Of a stretch of 64,000 bases of DNA, positions 22,276 to 33,961 are shown in pieces (positions within the stretch are counted from its first letter, which is position 1; each line of letters starts with the position of its first letter). The notes under the pieces are model-generated. The model saw only the letters and a list, made by a program, of their open reading frames with translations. It ran no database searches and had not been told where the DNA came from. The stretch comes from Calonectria ilicicola (taxonomy: Eukaryota > Ascomycota > Sordariomycetes > Hypocreales > Nectriaceae), in the NCBI GenBank assembly GCA_020809705.1, contig CP085826.1:6758001-6822000 (forward strand), read 5' to 3'. A program made the position numbers and the translations under genes.

Positions 22276-25200
22276 ATGAAGACGACATCGCTCGTCGCAG
22301 CACTGCTACTGTCTGCTACTACAGACGCTGCTAGCGTGCACAAGGTGAGTGCCGTCACTTTCTTGTTCTCTGGTGCTACCGGGGAGTTTCGGCCATTGGC
22401 CCTCCCCTGGACCCAACGCCCCCAAACTGGTTTCCCACGGCATTCCTGCCCATTGGTCGGATGCAGGCGTCCGGTAACGGGACCCCTCGCGGGAACCGTC
22501 ACCCTAGCCGCTTGTGATTTCATCATAGCCAACTCGAGCTCGAGCTGTGTCGACCGCCAACACGAGATCCGAAAATTCACATTATTCTGCTTCATTCTTA
22601 CTTTCATCTCATCCATTTGTGCGTCAAACGTTGGGCTGTCGTGGGATGCACTGCCAAAGTCACTAGACTGTTAGCGCCCGCCGCCACGATGCAATCAACG
22701 TTGACTCTAACTCTCTTTTCCCTTGCGCTCGTTCCATTGGCGTCCTGTCAAGCTAACATCCAGGTTCCCCTCCAGGTCGCTAGAGCTGAAGAGCTTGCAC
22801 ACTCTCCCCCTCACTACCCATCGCCATGGATGGACCCTCAGGCCACAGGCTGGGAGGATGCCTACATCAAGGCCAAGCAGTTCGTCTCTCAGTTGACTCT
22901 GACTGAGAAAGTCAATTTGACCACTGGTGTCGGGTGAGTACTCCGTTAAACATGGCGCCGAAACACTTCTAACGGTAAATTAAAGTTGGATGGGTGAGCG
23001 ATGTGTCGGTAACGTTGGCTCAATCCCCCGCCTGGGCATGCGCGGACTCTGCATGCAGGACGGCCCTCTGGGTATTCGAATGTCCGACTACAACAGCGCT
23101 TTCCCTGCTGGCACCACTGCCGGTGCTTCATGGAGCCGAAAGCTCTGGCATGAGCGCGGTCTCCTTATGGGAACCGAGGCCAAGGAGAAGGGCATTGATG
23201 CTCTCCTTGGTCCCGCCTCTGGCCCTCTTGGCCGCACCCCCACTGGTGGTCGTAACTGGGAGGGCTTCAGTGTCGACCCTTACATGGGCGGTATTGCCCT
23301 CGCTGAGACCTCTGTTGGTCTCCAGGATGGCGGTGTCATTGCTACTGCCAAGCATTACATCGGAAACGAGCAAGGTAAGAAAGCAATTCCCACTGGCCGA
23401 CTGTTACTCCGATGGCTAATGGCATTTATGTAGAGCACTTCCGACAGGCCCCCGAAGCTATCGGCTATGGCTTCAACATCACTGAGTCAATTTCATCCAA
23501 TATCGACGACAAGACTCTCCACGAGCTCTACCTCTGGCCCTTCGCTGATGCCGTCAAGGCTGGTGTTGGTGCTTTCATGTGCTCGTACAACCAGATCAAC
23601 AACTCTTACGGATGCCAGAACTCCAAGCTCCTCAACGGAGTTCTCAAGGATGAGCTCGGATTCCAGGGCTTCGTCATGAGCGATTGGCAGGCTCAGCATG
23701 CCGGTGCCGCCACTGCTGTTGCCGGTCTCGACATGAGCATGCCTGGAGACACTCTCTTCAACACTGGTTACAGTTTCTGGGGAGCCAACCTGACTGCAGC
23801 CGTCATCAACGGCACCGTTCCCGACTGGCGTCTTGACGATATGGCTATGCGAATCATGGCCGCCTTCTTCAAGTCTGGCCGAACAGTCGAAGGCATGGGT
23901 GAAATCAACTTCTCCTCTTGGACCCGCAACACTCACGGCTATCTCAACGCCGCAGTTTCTCAGAACTGGCAGCAGGTCAACTATGGTGTTGATGTCCAGC
24001 ACGACCACAAGAAGCACATTCGTGAGTCTGGTGGCAAGGGTTCTGTGGTTCTCAAGAACACTGGCTCTTTGCCCTTGAAGGCCCCCAAGTTCCTTGCCGT
24101 CATTGGTGAGGATGCTGGAAGCAACCTTGCTGGCCCTAACGGCTGCAGTGACCGTGGCTGCGACAATGGTACTCTTGCCATGGCCTGGGGATCTGGAACT
24201 TCCAACTTCCCCTACCTGATCACTCCCGACATGGCTCTTCAGTTCCAGGCTGTTGGTGACGGCTCCCGATACGAGAGCATCCCAAGCAACAACATGCTCA
24301 CCGAGACCGTTGCGCTCGTCTCCCAGCCCAACGTCACTGCCATCGTCTTTGCTAACGCTGACTCTGGTGAGGGCTACATCAACGTTGACGGTAACGAGGG
24401 TGACCGCAAGAACCTCACTCTTTGGAAGAACGGCGACCAGCTCATCAAGACTGTCGCTGCCAACTGCCCCAACACCATTGTCGTTCTTCACACCGTCGGC
24501 CCAGTCCTGTTGACTGAGTGGTACGAGAACCCCAACATCACTGCCATTGTCTGGGCTGGTCTCCCCGGCCAGGAATCTGGTAATGCCATCGCCGACCTCC
24601 TCTATGGTAAGGTTAGCGGAGGACGATCTCCTTTCACCTGGGGTCGCACCCTTGAGAGCTACGGCACGGATGTCCTGTACAAGCCCAACAACGGCCAGGG
24701 CGCTCCTCAGTCCGACTTCACCGAGGGTGTCTTCATTGACTACCGCCACTTCGACCGCAATTCCGCCGCCACCGATGGCAAGGAGGATAAGACCAACGGT
24801 CCCATCTACGAGTTTGGCCATGGCCTCTCTTGGACCACCTTCGAGTACTCCAACCTCCAGGTCCAGGCCCACCAGGTCGCTGCCTACGAGCCTACTACGA
24901 GCGCCACTATCCAGGCTCCTCGATTCGGCAACTTCAGCACCAACCTGGCTGACTACAAGTTCCCCTCCAATGTCCGCCACATCTGGCAGTTCATCTACCC
25001 TTGGTTCAACAGCACCGCCTCTGGAAAGGAGGCTACTGGTGATCCCGAGTACGGCAAGGCTGCCAACGAGTTCCTTCCTCCCAACGCCCTCAATGGCTCT
25101 TCTCAGCCCCATCACCCCGCTGGTGGTGCCCCCGGTGGAAACCCTCAGCTCTGGGATGTTCTTTACACCATCACCGCTACCATCACCAACACTGGCAACG

Positions 25201-25454
25201 TCACCTCTGATGAGATTCCTCAGCTTTACGTCAGCCTTGGTGGTGAGGGCGAGCCCGTCCGTGTTCTCCGTGGCTTTGACCGTATCGAGGACATCGCCGC
25301 CGGCCAGAGTGTCATCTTCACTGCTGACATTACCCGCCGTGACCTGAGCAACTGGGATGTCGTGTCTCAGAACTGGGTCGTCACCCAGCATGAGAAGAAG
25401 GTGTACGTCGGTAGCAGCTCGAGGAACCTGCCCCTCAGCGCTACTTTGGGATAG
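22276..25454 (+). CDS. cel3B: Secreted GH3 beta-glucosidase, Cel3B type
   Basis: Preferred exons: 22276-22344, 22776-22933, 22986-23374 and 23434-25454, giving 878 aa, in line with Trichoderma Cel3B and Aspergillus BglA. The first exon encodes a signal peptide (MKTTSLVAALLLSATTDAAS). The catalytic nucleophile is Asp in GFVMSDW (about residue 289) and the acid/base is Glu in SGEGYINVDGN (about 518). KHYI, SYGCQN, DRGCDNGTLAMAWGSG and the C-terminal fibronectin-III-like region (TNTGNVTSDEIPQLYVSLGG) are all present. It releases glucose from cellobiose and short beta-glucans outside the cell. The first intron is long (431 bases), but its end has a textbook GCTAAC branch point and CCAG. Inside it an in-frame ATG at 22689 opens a second signal-peptide-like N-terminus (884 aa), so the start may be alternative. 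Confidence 0.93.
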
Positions 25455-28400
25455 AACTAAGTAGTTGTAATTTCATTTATCGAAAAAAAAAAACGAAGCA
25501 AAAAAGAGGCACTCTAATGGCAGGCCCGTGGATAAAATAGGGTGGTAACGCGAAGATCCAATCAAAGGACCGCAGAAGCCGCCGTGTATATAATTACTTT
25601 CCTGAATAAAACAAATCTGTGCTTTTCTCATTTACCTTGCTACGCTTGCCACGAAGAACGACAGTTTGTGACTACGTCATACTGACTAGGACGTGAGCTT
25701 GAATCCAAGATGCGAATATTCAAACTTGTTCAACCCAGCATGCCTGTGCTTTTGTCTCGCTTGTTTGCCAATGATCAAGAGACCTTGGTTCAACAGGCCG
25801 AGAGATCATTGCCAGTTTGCCTCGGTGTTTCCATGGAGTGATGACTAGCGGGGTGTGCCTGTAAGTGGGCACAAGCATCTTTGTTTGTCAACTAAATCTC
25901 TGGTAACGTAGCAACCGCGTCACCAAACAATCTTCATCCGCATGTGAGGGGTCATTACGAATCATCGATGGTGCTTCAATCCCTCTACTGTATGGGTTAC
26001 CTTGATTGACATTCGATTGCAAAGCGCTTCTCGGGTCGCTTCTCGGGTCTCATAAATAAATCAGCTGCCGACTAACAGGATTTCTTTTAGGATCGAGACA
26101 GTGCGTTTAGGAATTATGACCAAGCTGCCAAACTAGGTGTCACGCGTCAGATTCCACGTGGTGTCTCTCGCGGTCGTCGTGGGACTAGTAACTTGGTGGC
26201 AACCCCGACGTCTGGCCTATCGCAACACAATTCGGATTCCCGATTCGGCGCATCATCGGGGTTTCGTGATCTGAGAAGCGACGCCTCATGTTCATTTAAA
26301 AGGCGATGCTCGACTAATTATTTTGAACGATACTCTATCGCCCTCGAATAGCCTTACTTGACGACAGGAAACCAAAGTGAGGATGCGTTATACCTTGCTT
26401 AAATTCGCCTTGACCCTTTAGATTCTATGCCTGAAATTCTCTCGATGCTAATTGGTTTGCCTATTCTGAAGTAACAATACCTCTCATCTCATCAGCTTAT
26501 TGTAACCTCATTGGAGGTAACCAGGGCATTACCCGCGTGGACAATCTTTCAACCCACCCCCGATGATCAGTCAAACATGTTGATCGATTTTTCTGTCAAC
26601 TCTGAACTCTGAGTGGACTTAAAACTGATCAAGATATAGAATGCCCTACCGCCTTTCTGCTTGTCTACTCGCTGACAAGTCACCCAGATGATACCCTCAG
26701 CTGCAACCAATCTCCGCTCATTACCCTCTTCAGGTGATCGTAGCTACCCAAGCCAAATCTTCGACCATTAGATCGTACCTTGCGTAAGAAAATCACGAAT
26801 AGAGACAGAGTGCGAAGCTGGGTGATGTGATACAGTTGCGAACAATGTGCCCCAGTACCCCCGAAGGGTCAAGAAAATACCAAGTGTTACAAGACTAGGC
26901 AAAAGGAAGTGGCAGTCCAGGAAACATGAGAGGGTAACCACAGGTACCCAGAATTCTTTCACGTGAAGGTATCTTTCCACTATCTGGGGGTTATTCGGTT
27001 GATTACCACCGAGGTACCGAGGGCCCGACAATTAGGGATCCAGCGGTTCTTCGACTGGCGACACACACCCAATGAAGACCCAATGATGGACGAGAGTTAA
27101 AAAAAGAATACAACGGATATAGAGACATCATTGAAGGCTAAATATTTATGAATACGAATCCGATATTTTCTACTCTGACGTCTTCCTCGCTCAGAATTTG
27201 AGGTCTCGTAAGAGTACATGGTGCAGGAGCCTACAAAAAGTACCGGGGTGGACCGGACGGGTAGGTTCTTAGGTTTAAACCAGACCACGATGCTGTTGGT
27301 CAGAGAGACTAAGCCACGGTGCCCTCTCACAACGCTGGTGCGCCACGATCCCGGTGTGATCACTTGTGCTTCATCTCTGATCCCGTGTCACAACCTCACT
27401 TTATCAATATACGAAGACACCCAGAGCGAATGAAGCCAGCGTTACGCTACGTCGTGATATGCTGGGATTTCCCAGAAGACTGGCATCTGTCATTTTGGAG
27501 CCTATTTCTGGTTGATACCATTTTTATCTGCCCCTCAGAATTTCCCTCCAACGAGAGCTCATGAATGTCTTAGTGCGTGGGTGTCGTTGGTGACCCAGAG
27601 AAACATCAATATAGAGCTGACACGATGAAAATAATCAGCATTTGCACTTTTAGCTCCTTGGCGGAGGCCTACTTTGGTGGAACTGAAGATTTTAACTTGA
27701 CATGAGATGCGGTTTATAAACTACAAAATGTTAATAACCAAAGCTACGCCAGATTCCCAAACAGCAACCAAGAACAAGAACTCAATGCTTAGCATTACAG
27801 ACATGATTTGAATCGTTCAAATTCCTTTAAATAAGAATTCAATTCTATGAAGTTTTATCTCTACTTTTCTTTTTCTTTATTAGAGGTGATAAATTTGACG
27901 TTGGTGCCCTCTAAAATGAAGGCTATCGTGAGGAGTGGAAACGGAGATGATGGCCAGTGTATAAAATACGATTTTTTCTGATTAGCCATAGGTCTTGTGC
28001 AATAAGTATTAATTCTGTGTGAATCCAAGTCCAAATTATTTATCATCGTGACCCATCAACATGACTCGTTTCTAAGTAGTGTTCAAGGGTGTCAAGCGAT
28101 GCGATCTCTCGCTCGATCCCGCGATCACCGCTAGAAAAGGAATAGATTGGTAAAAGCTGTGATAAACCATAAATAATTCAAGCGGGCACGAGATCTCTGA
28201 GTTGTAGCCATCTCTCGTGCCAACACCGGCCCGAATGTTTCACTCTCACGGGGCGATGTAAAAAGGCGTGCTACGAACTAAGCGTTGGAGGGTACCCCAA
28301 GCATCCATAGTCCTGTCACGAGGTTTATGGATTCCACGCAGGTTCTTCTACATTCAAGGGACATTGATGAAGCATATTTGCCTCGGATTCTAGGTCTTTT

Positions 28401-28571
28401 CCTTGCCACTTCATGGGTATAAGAAGGTGCCAGCCCTACCTTCGTTGGATCTTGCTTCAATCTATAGTTTGTCTACATACATACTGACCCTCTTCAATCT
28501 AAAATTTCAACTATTAAGCGCCTATCTCCTGTCGTTATTATATAGCGTGGCCTTGACCATTTCCCACGGCC
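25455..28571. other. AT-rich intergenic stretch
   Basis: About 3.1 kb with no supported gene. Only scattered short open frames, a small direct repeat (GCTTCTCGGGTC, near 26028-26048) and AT-rich DNA. The right end is the promoter and leader of the Cys/His-rich gene, with TATAAG at 28418 and a CT-rich initiation region. Confidence 0.55.
28418..28423 (+). promoter_or_regulatory. TATA box of the Cys/His module gene
   Basis: TATAAG is followed by a pyrimidine-rich stretch (CTTCAATC words) typical of fungal initiation sites. The first ATG after it is 28572, which supports that start. Confidence 0.4.
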
Positions 28572-30187
28572 ATGCCATCGGATTGGAACAATAGCCCACT
28601 TACATACGTACTTGCAGAATACTTCCTTGGCGTTCCCAACAAGTCTCAAATGTCCAAGGCAAAAAAGATCCCGAGAGAATTTCCCAAGTGCGGGAAGAAA
28701 GGATGCAGATCAGATGCTTCCCGCTTAGATGGCTACTCTTCCACCTGGTGTAAGCGGCGTGAGTAACCCTGATATTGACTGGTCAACATCATGCTAATTG
28801 TAAAGACACTTGTGGTCTAGGTCCATCTCTCTGCAATGAGCGAAAGAGTAGCAGCAAAGATTATTGTGATCGCCGTGAGATGTTGTTTCCTTGGGTCCGC
28901 GAAATACTGCTAATTGAAAACAGATGAACACTGCGATGCTCCCAGCTGCAGGGTCCTGAGAGCAGCGAAAACGCCTACATGGTGTTGCTTAATCCGTAAA
29001 TACACCCTTCCAGATTTTATTGCAAGATTATTCGGGCTAATAACTTTAGACTCGTGTCGGTTTGCGAGCACCCCCAACAAGCGAGAGTGTTCGCAGCAGC
29101 CGCGCCCAAACTCGATTTATTGCGTGGATCATGCGCGACAGTCGATTTGTGTCTGGGGCCGTTGCGCCGCAGAGCGTGTCCCAGGAACCTCGTTTTGCTC
29201 GAACCACAAGTGCCCCGATTGTGCAGCAGGTTCGTTCCCAGGCCGTGATAGCGGGCGGTGCGCCCTCCACCAGATATGTGGTGCCATTGGCTGCTCCCGG
29301 TACTGTGTTGTAGCGGCCAATGGTGAGCCTAGTATGTTCTGTGCCCAGCACCACCTTTGTAACCCGCCTTGGGAGTACTGTGAAAAAGTGCTGTCGCAGG
29401 CGACGTCTTATTGTGATCAGCATCGCTGCCATGTTGGCGGGTGCATGAGGTTCAGGGACCAGTACCAAAACGAGGACAACCTGTGGTGTCAAGATCGTGA
29501 GTTCCGTACTGCAACCAGTGTTAAATGGGGATTTTTCTAATATTTACAGATACCTGTACCAAAGGAAATTGCCTGAGCCGGGTCGAGAATACCAGCAATC
29601 CTCATTCTCGATGTTGCGTCGGACACACGTGTAGGCTCCCAAACTGCTACGGTCAGGTCATCGACCACCGCAGGCTCTGCCAGCAGCACAGTTGCAATGA
29701 CCGGGCTTGCATTATTGAAACGTCTGAAGATAGTGCATTTTGCCCAGCCCACAGATGCCGAGACGCCGACTGCCAGCGACCCGCCAAAATTCCAGGCGGA
29801 TATTGCGAAGCGCGTGCATGCATTAGAGATGGCTGTGGAGAGGCTCGAGTCGACTTGGAGCGCCACTTGTGCATTTCTCACACCTATCGCGCCGGGCGAG
29901 ACGACGGCTTCGCCCGGGGCCAAGAAACAGGTCGCATTGCCCTACGGCAGGAGATTGAACAGCACGAGGATGTGGTAGCGCAGCTCGAGAACGCTCTGGA
30001 TATAGAACAAGGTCGGAGGGGGAACTTCAATCGGCGTCCAATGGCGCCAAGAACCCGTACACCTATGTGGCAAGGAAGAGAAAGGCGAGAGGCCGAAGAG
30101 AGGGCACGCATGTATAGGTATTTACCCGAGCAGGGGTTCCAGCAACCGCATGATTGGTTCGATCATGGACAAGGACCATGCATTTGA
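28572..30187 (+). CDS. Unrecognised protein of 14 tandem Cys/His modules
   Basis: Five exons: 28572-28758, 28806-28874, 28924-28995, 29050-29496 and 29550-30187; 470 aa. I do not recognise the family. The protein is a string of about 14 units with the pattern C-x4-C-x(8-15)-C-x2-H (for example CTKGNC...CVGH, CRLPNC...CQQH, CNDRAC...CPAH), each short and likely binding one zinc through C3H. A charged, Gln/Glu/Arg-rich, probably helical tail follows (residues about 395-470). There is no signal peptide or membrane helix. All four introns are phase 1 and each splits the conserved His codon (C|AY), so exons 2 and 3 are exactly one module each. Intron 3 is 54 bases and in frame, so retention would still translate. 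Start 28572 is the first ATG after the TATA box; 28650 is an in-frame alternative. Function unknown; nucleic-acid or protein binding is a guess. Confidence 0.75.
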
Positions 30188-30419
30188 CGTTTACGAATGG
30201 TTTTGCTTTTTGGTTTGTTCTTCAGAATTATGTGTTGAGAATTTTTTGCCATAAACAAGAGTACTGCAGAATGTAGTGAATCCAACACTGTCAATTAAGT
30301 TTGCAGATGGAGATGCTTGAATTCGCTTCGCATCAGCACCTTTTTCCTAGCAGCTAGTCTCATCTCCCAGAGATAGATCTGACCTTGTGGGTCCAATAAA
30401 TGGTGCACCCCGGAGAATT

Positions 30420-30863
30420 CTATCTCGATGAGGGTACAAACAGCGAGGGGGCCTGCCTCATTTTATACATTAAAACAGCGAGCTCAATATCGCTTCTCAC
30501 CATGCTCAGTCGATTGGCCGACATTAGAACGTTTCCCTCCAAACCAAACACCATGCGTCGTATGGCCTGGAGCCTGATGGAGAACCTCGCAAAGTGCCCC
30601 TCGTAGGTCCACATTCTCTTTTCAGGACTCGGCTTGCTGTAAGAGAAGAGCTCCGGGTTTATCTCACACAGATATACCAGTGCCGATATTCTGTGTGGAA
30701 CTGGTTTGGTGTACTTTGAGGGCCATTCTTCGCGAAGGAAGTCGTTGTAAAGCTCCTCGTACGCCTCCCGAACTTGCGGAAGGCTGATGAACGACTGAAA
30801 TATAGCAAAGTGGCGAAAACGAGGCTCGACACTCTTGTTGAACTCCTCAAAGGCTTCCGACAT
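30420..30863 (-). CDS. Hypothetical protein, 147 aa
   Basis: Single-exon open frame on the minus strand, MSEAFEEFNKSVEPRF... to ...SLFVPSSR. It has normal amino-acid composition, many aromatic and charged residues, and no signal peptide or membrane helix. It is convergent with the Cys/His module gene (stop to stop about 230 bases). I see no known domain. It could be a real small gene, the remnant of a larger one, or chance; the balanced composition favours coding. Confidence 0.4.
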   Translation of the reverse strand: MSEAFEEFNKSVEPRFRHFAIFQSFISLPQVREAYEELYNDFLREEWPSKYTKPVPHRISALVYLCEINPELFSYSKPSPEKRMWTYEGHFARFSIRLQAIRRMVFGLEGNVLMSANRLSMVRSDIELAVLMYKMRQAPSLFVPSSR

Positions 30864-33160
30864 GATTATGTATTTGATTAATAGGTGGGTGACGTGTGAG
30901 CGCCAACAGCAGGCGGATAAAATGGTATAGCCGAGTGGGAGGCAGATTTTTTATAGAATCGAAATAGGCCTAGCGCAATGAAAGAGTCGAAGAACATGCA
31001 ACGAGGTTGGCAGAATGTTCTAAAAAAAGCCCAGACACATGGAAATACCAGGATTTCTTTGTTCATTCCACACTTGTTGTTTAGGCTATAATTTTGTAGA
31101 TGATTCATTCACTCCAGAGAAGGTCAGCTTTGCGATTTGGTGTTGAATCACCTGGAGTGTATTTTTTTTTAAAGCAGGGGAAGTGATTGAACAACTCCCG
31201 TCGGGAAGGAAATGCCTTTTAATACTGGGCTCTGATAGAGTTTTTCTATTGAGGCATTGGACAAACATTCTAGGTCATCACAACCCGTGAACTTGCCTAT
31301 TTTGCGTTTGCATTTGCAGGCTCTTTGGTGCAGTCACTCAGGTGGCAAGAAGGTTTGGAAATTTGAGGCACAGCCAACTCATTTTGGTCAGTTTGAGAAA
31401 CTGGCCAGAAAATATTTTTAATTTCATGTCACCTTGTTGAATTCCGTGTCAAAATGCAGTGTTTCCTTCTTAGCAGGGAGGCTCAACTTTGCAGCAGAGG
31501 ATAGCTAAGGCCAGTACCTTGATAATACTCATCAAGGTAGCTCAAAGTTTTATCTTTCGAAATATCTCAGGGTGCAAATACATAGATATGGCTTCGCAAT
31601 ACGCAAGAATCACGGTGTATTAAGTTGACCTTGCTGGATAGCTGGACCCATGTGGGAAAAGAAAGTGAAAAAAAAAAGCACAACCCCTGTCATGCGTCCA
31701 TTCACTCACGATAATTCACACACAAACTCTCTCTCTCAGCCCCAGATTTTTTTTTCAAGAACTGTTGGTCCAACCTGGAGACACGGCAGCGGTGTAGCCA
31801 ATAGACACCATGTGAGGAGCTGAGAAGGGAAGGCTACTCGCGTAATAAAGTGGCTGCACCAACAGGCCATTTAAATACGCGCCGGGATCGTTGGTCAGTC
31901 GAGGCCATTGGCGATGCGGCCCGTAATGTGGAGACGACTACTGTACAATGATCTCGACTGCTTGCCTGCCCACGGCCGGCAGAAGGGAGCAAAAAAAAAA
32001 AAAAAAAGGCGGAGGCGGAGACAAACCAGGGTCATTGAGGTTGGTTGGGCGTCCCCCGTAATCGTACCTGTGCAGGTCTTGGAACAATTTTGGAATCGAA
32101 GGAACAAGGCAACTCAGTTTCATATCTGAGATTCCGCAGCGAATCGGTTATCTCGGGTCGCGCCACAAAGAGTTGTGTCCGCTCGAGGCCGAGTATCCGG
32201 AGCTGGTTCCGCTGCTGGCGTGGCCCTCCAGGCCGATATCCGAAGGCTCGCAGAACAGCCGCCCAACAATCGTTGGATGGGTGTTCTGAGCACCTAATCT
32301 CGCCGGTCAGCAACTAAATCTACTGCGTGGCGTATCACATCGCATGCAAGCTCATCAGGTGAGGATGGATGCGTCGTGGTGCGAGGCTAGCTCGCCAGTG
32401 GCCGAAAACAAGTAATGACCTCAACACAGAAACCGGAGGCTGGGCATGGAGTCTGGGCAACGACCCAAAGCGGCGGCCTTGGCTGCCAGAATGGGCTCAA
32501 ATACACTGCTCGTCAGCCCACCAGCCTAATATATCTTTCTATTCTTATCCCGTCACTCCCAACGCTGCCGGGGTGTCTCTTGCATTGCGCGCTTACAGCA
32601 TCGCGTCATTGGTGCCATCGACTCCAGGGCGGGTCGCCCGCATCAACTAGCTCGCCATGGCCGCTCACTATGCCATCGACTTCTGGGCCCAAATGAGCGG
32701 TCGACGCACCTTGCAAATGCCCGCACAACCTGCTATTGGCCGACCGCCGCATTAGAGTCTTGAGACCGGTCTTGTGTGAGGAGTGATTGGGAAGTGTGCG
32801 ATCGCCGCCATCCTGCGACAGGCATGGTCGCTGTGATGAGGATCCCTGTGTGGCTTCTCTATCACTTAACCCTGGGTCGACCCCAGCTTCGGAGCTGACC
32901 ACGACGAACGCTTTTCTTCATCATCTCCTGCATCTGCACCTCGGGCTTTTTTTTCGATTCTATTTCTCGCAGGCGAGAGTATTGCTGGTCAATAATTTCT
33001 TTCTTTCTCTCAAGGAGAACCGCGTATTCACTTGATTCCCCGCCAAAAAGCCCCAAACGCTTACGAAAACACTCAACGCCCAATACCCAATAAGGCGTCA
33101 CCCTCCAGCCAAACAACACAACCAGCCCCCTTATCGATCTCATCGAGTTCGAAAGTCATC
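30864..33160. other. Intergenic stretch with a 17-A homopolymer
   Basis: About 2.3 kb without a supported gene. An A17 run at 31991-32007 is followed by a GGCGGAGGCGGAG purine tract. The last ~300 bases contain CT-rich leader sequence for the small membrane protein gene at 33161. Confidence 0.5.
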
Positions 33161-33427
33161 ATGGGAAACAACCTTTCGTCGGGCTTTGTGTTCGACACTT
33201 CAAAGTCGGTCTTTGCTCCCGAAGATAAAGCAAACAGCCTCAAAGTCCTCTTCTTCTGGGTCGGCTCCATCTATGCCTGCGCCATGATCTTCAGCACATG
33301 CGCCCTTATTGACCGATGGAAGGGCCCCATGGACAGAATTAAGATAGGCGTCGGCTCTGTGCTGGCGGCAATGCTAATGTCAACGGCATGGCCAGTTGTC
33401 ATGGCATATCTGCTCATGTCAGAATGA
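33161..33427 (+). CDS. Small membrane protein with predicted N-myristoylation
   Basis: Single exon, 88 aa. It begins MGNNLSS, which fits the N-myristoyl-transferase consensus (Gly2, Asn3, Ser at position 6). The open frame extends upstream to 33032 but has no other ATG, and the chosen one has a good context (ATCATGG). Two hydrophobic segments are seen, residues about 30-48 (VLFFWVGSIYACAMIFSTC) and about 63-86, separated by a charged loop (DRWKGPMDRIK). A lipid anchor plus two helices suggests the cytoplasmic face of an internal or plasma membrane. No family recognised; role unknown. Confidence 0.65.
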   Translation: MGNNLSSGFVFDTSKSVFAPEDKANSLKVLFFWVGSIYACAMIFSTCALIDRWKGPMDRIKIGVGSVLAAMLMSTAWPVVMAYLLMSE

Positions 33428-33961
33428 CGAGCACGGAATGACGAGCACTGGTTGATGACGACACGAGGGGGAACTGAATGGGAACAACGGAACAAATCAC
33501 GCCACGATCCATTTTCTGCACTTCCATACAACATGGACGACGAACGGCGGATATTTTGTACAATATACCACACGAAGGCGGTTAGAGATACAGTCACCTG
33601 GTCTCGCCAACACTCGAAATCCACAACGAGATCCGATCGTTCCAAGAGCAGAAGATACCGAGATCTACTTTGTTATAGCGATGCTGAATTTGTATTTTCT
33701 ATATTTCTATCTAATGCAATGAATTACCTAAACTCCACGCAATGCCTCTCACATCCACATTACTCTCTGGGTAGTTAGTGATCTCTCCCTTGCACCAATG
33801 TTCATCTAGTTCAGCCACCCACGTAAAGACTTCCCCTCATCTACCTAAACTGCTCCATTTCAAACCATCTTGACACAAGCAACTCTACACGAATGAATGC
33901 AATAGTCTATCAATTCGCAGACAAACAGGCGAGCAAAACATCTCATTCCCACCTCTATTCA
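33428..33961. other. Convergent intergenic region
   Basis: About 530 bases between the stops of the small membrane protein gene and the CofD-like gene. Open frames here are short and not convincing; probably the two 3' UTRs. Confidence 0.5.

Noticed and set aside
22345..22775. A hidden extra exon inside the long first intron of the beta-glucosidase
   Set aside because: No internal stretch with good acceptor and donor keeps frame between the two ends; the alternative ATG at 22689 explains the coding-like sequence better.
23493..25391. 632-codon open frame antisense to the beta-glucosidase
   Set aside because: Same codon-bias shadow effect. The sense strand has all GH3 catalytic motifs.
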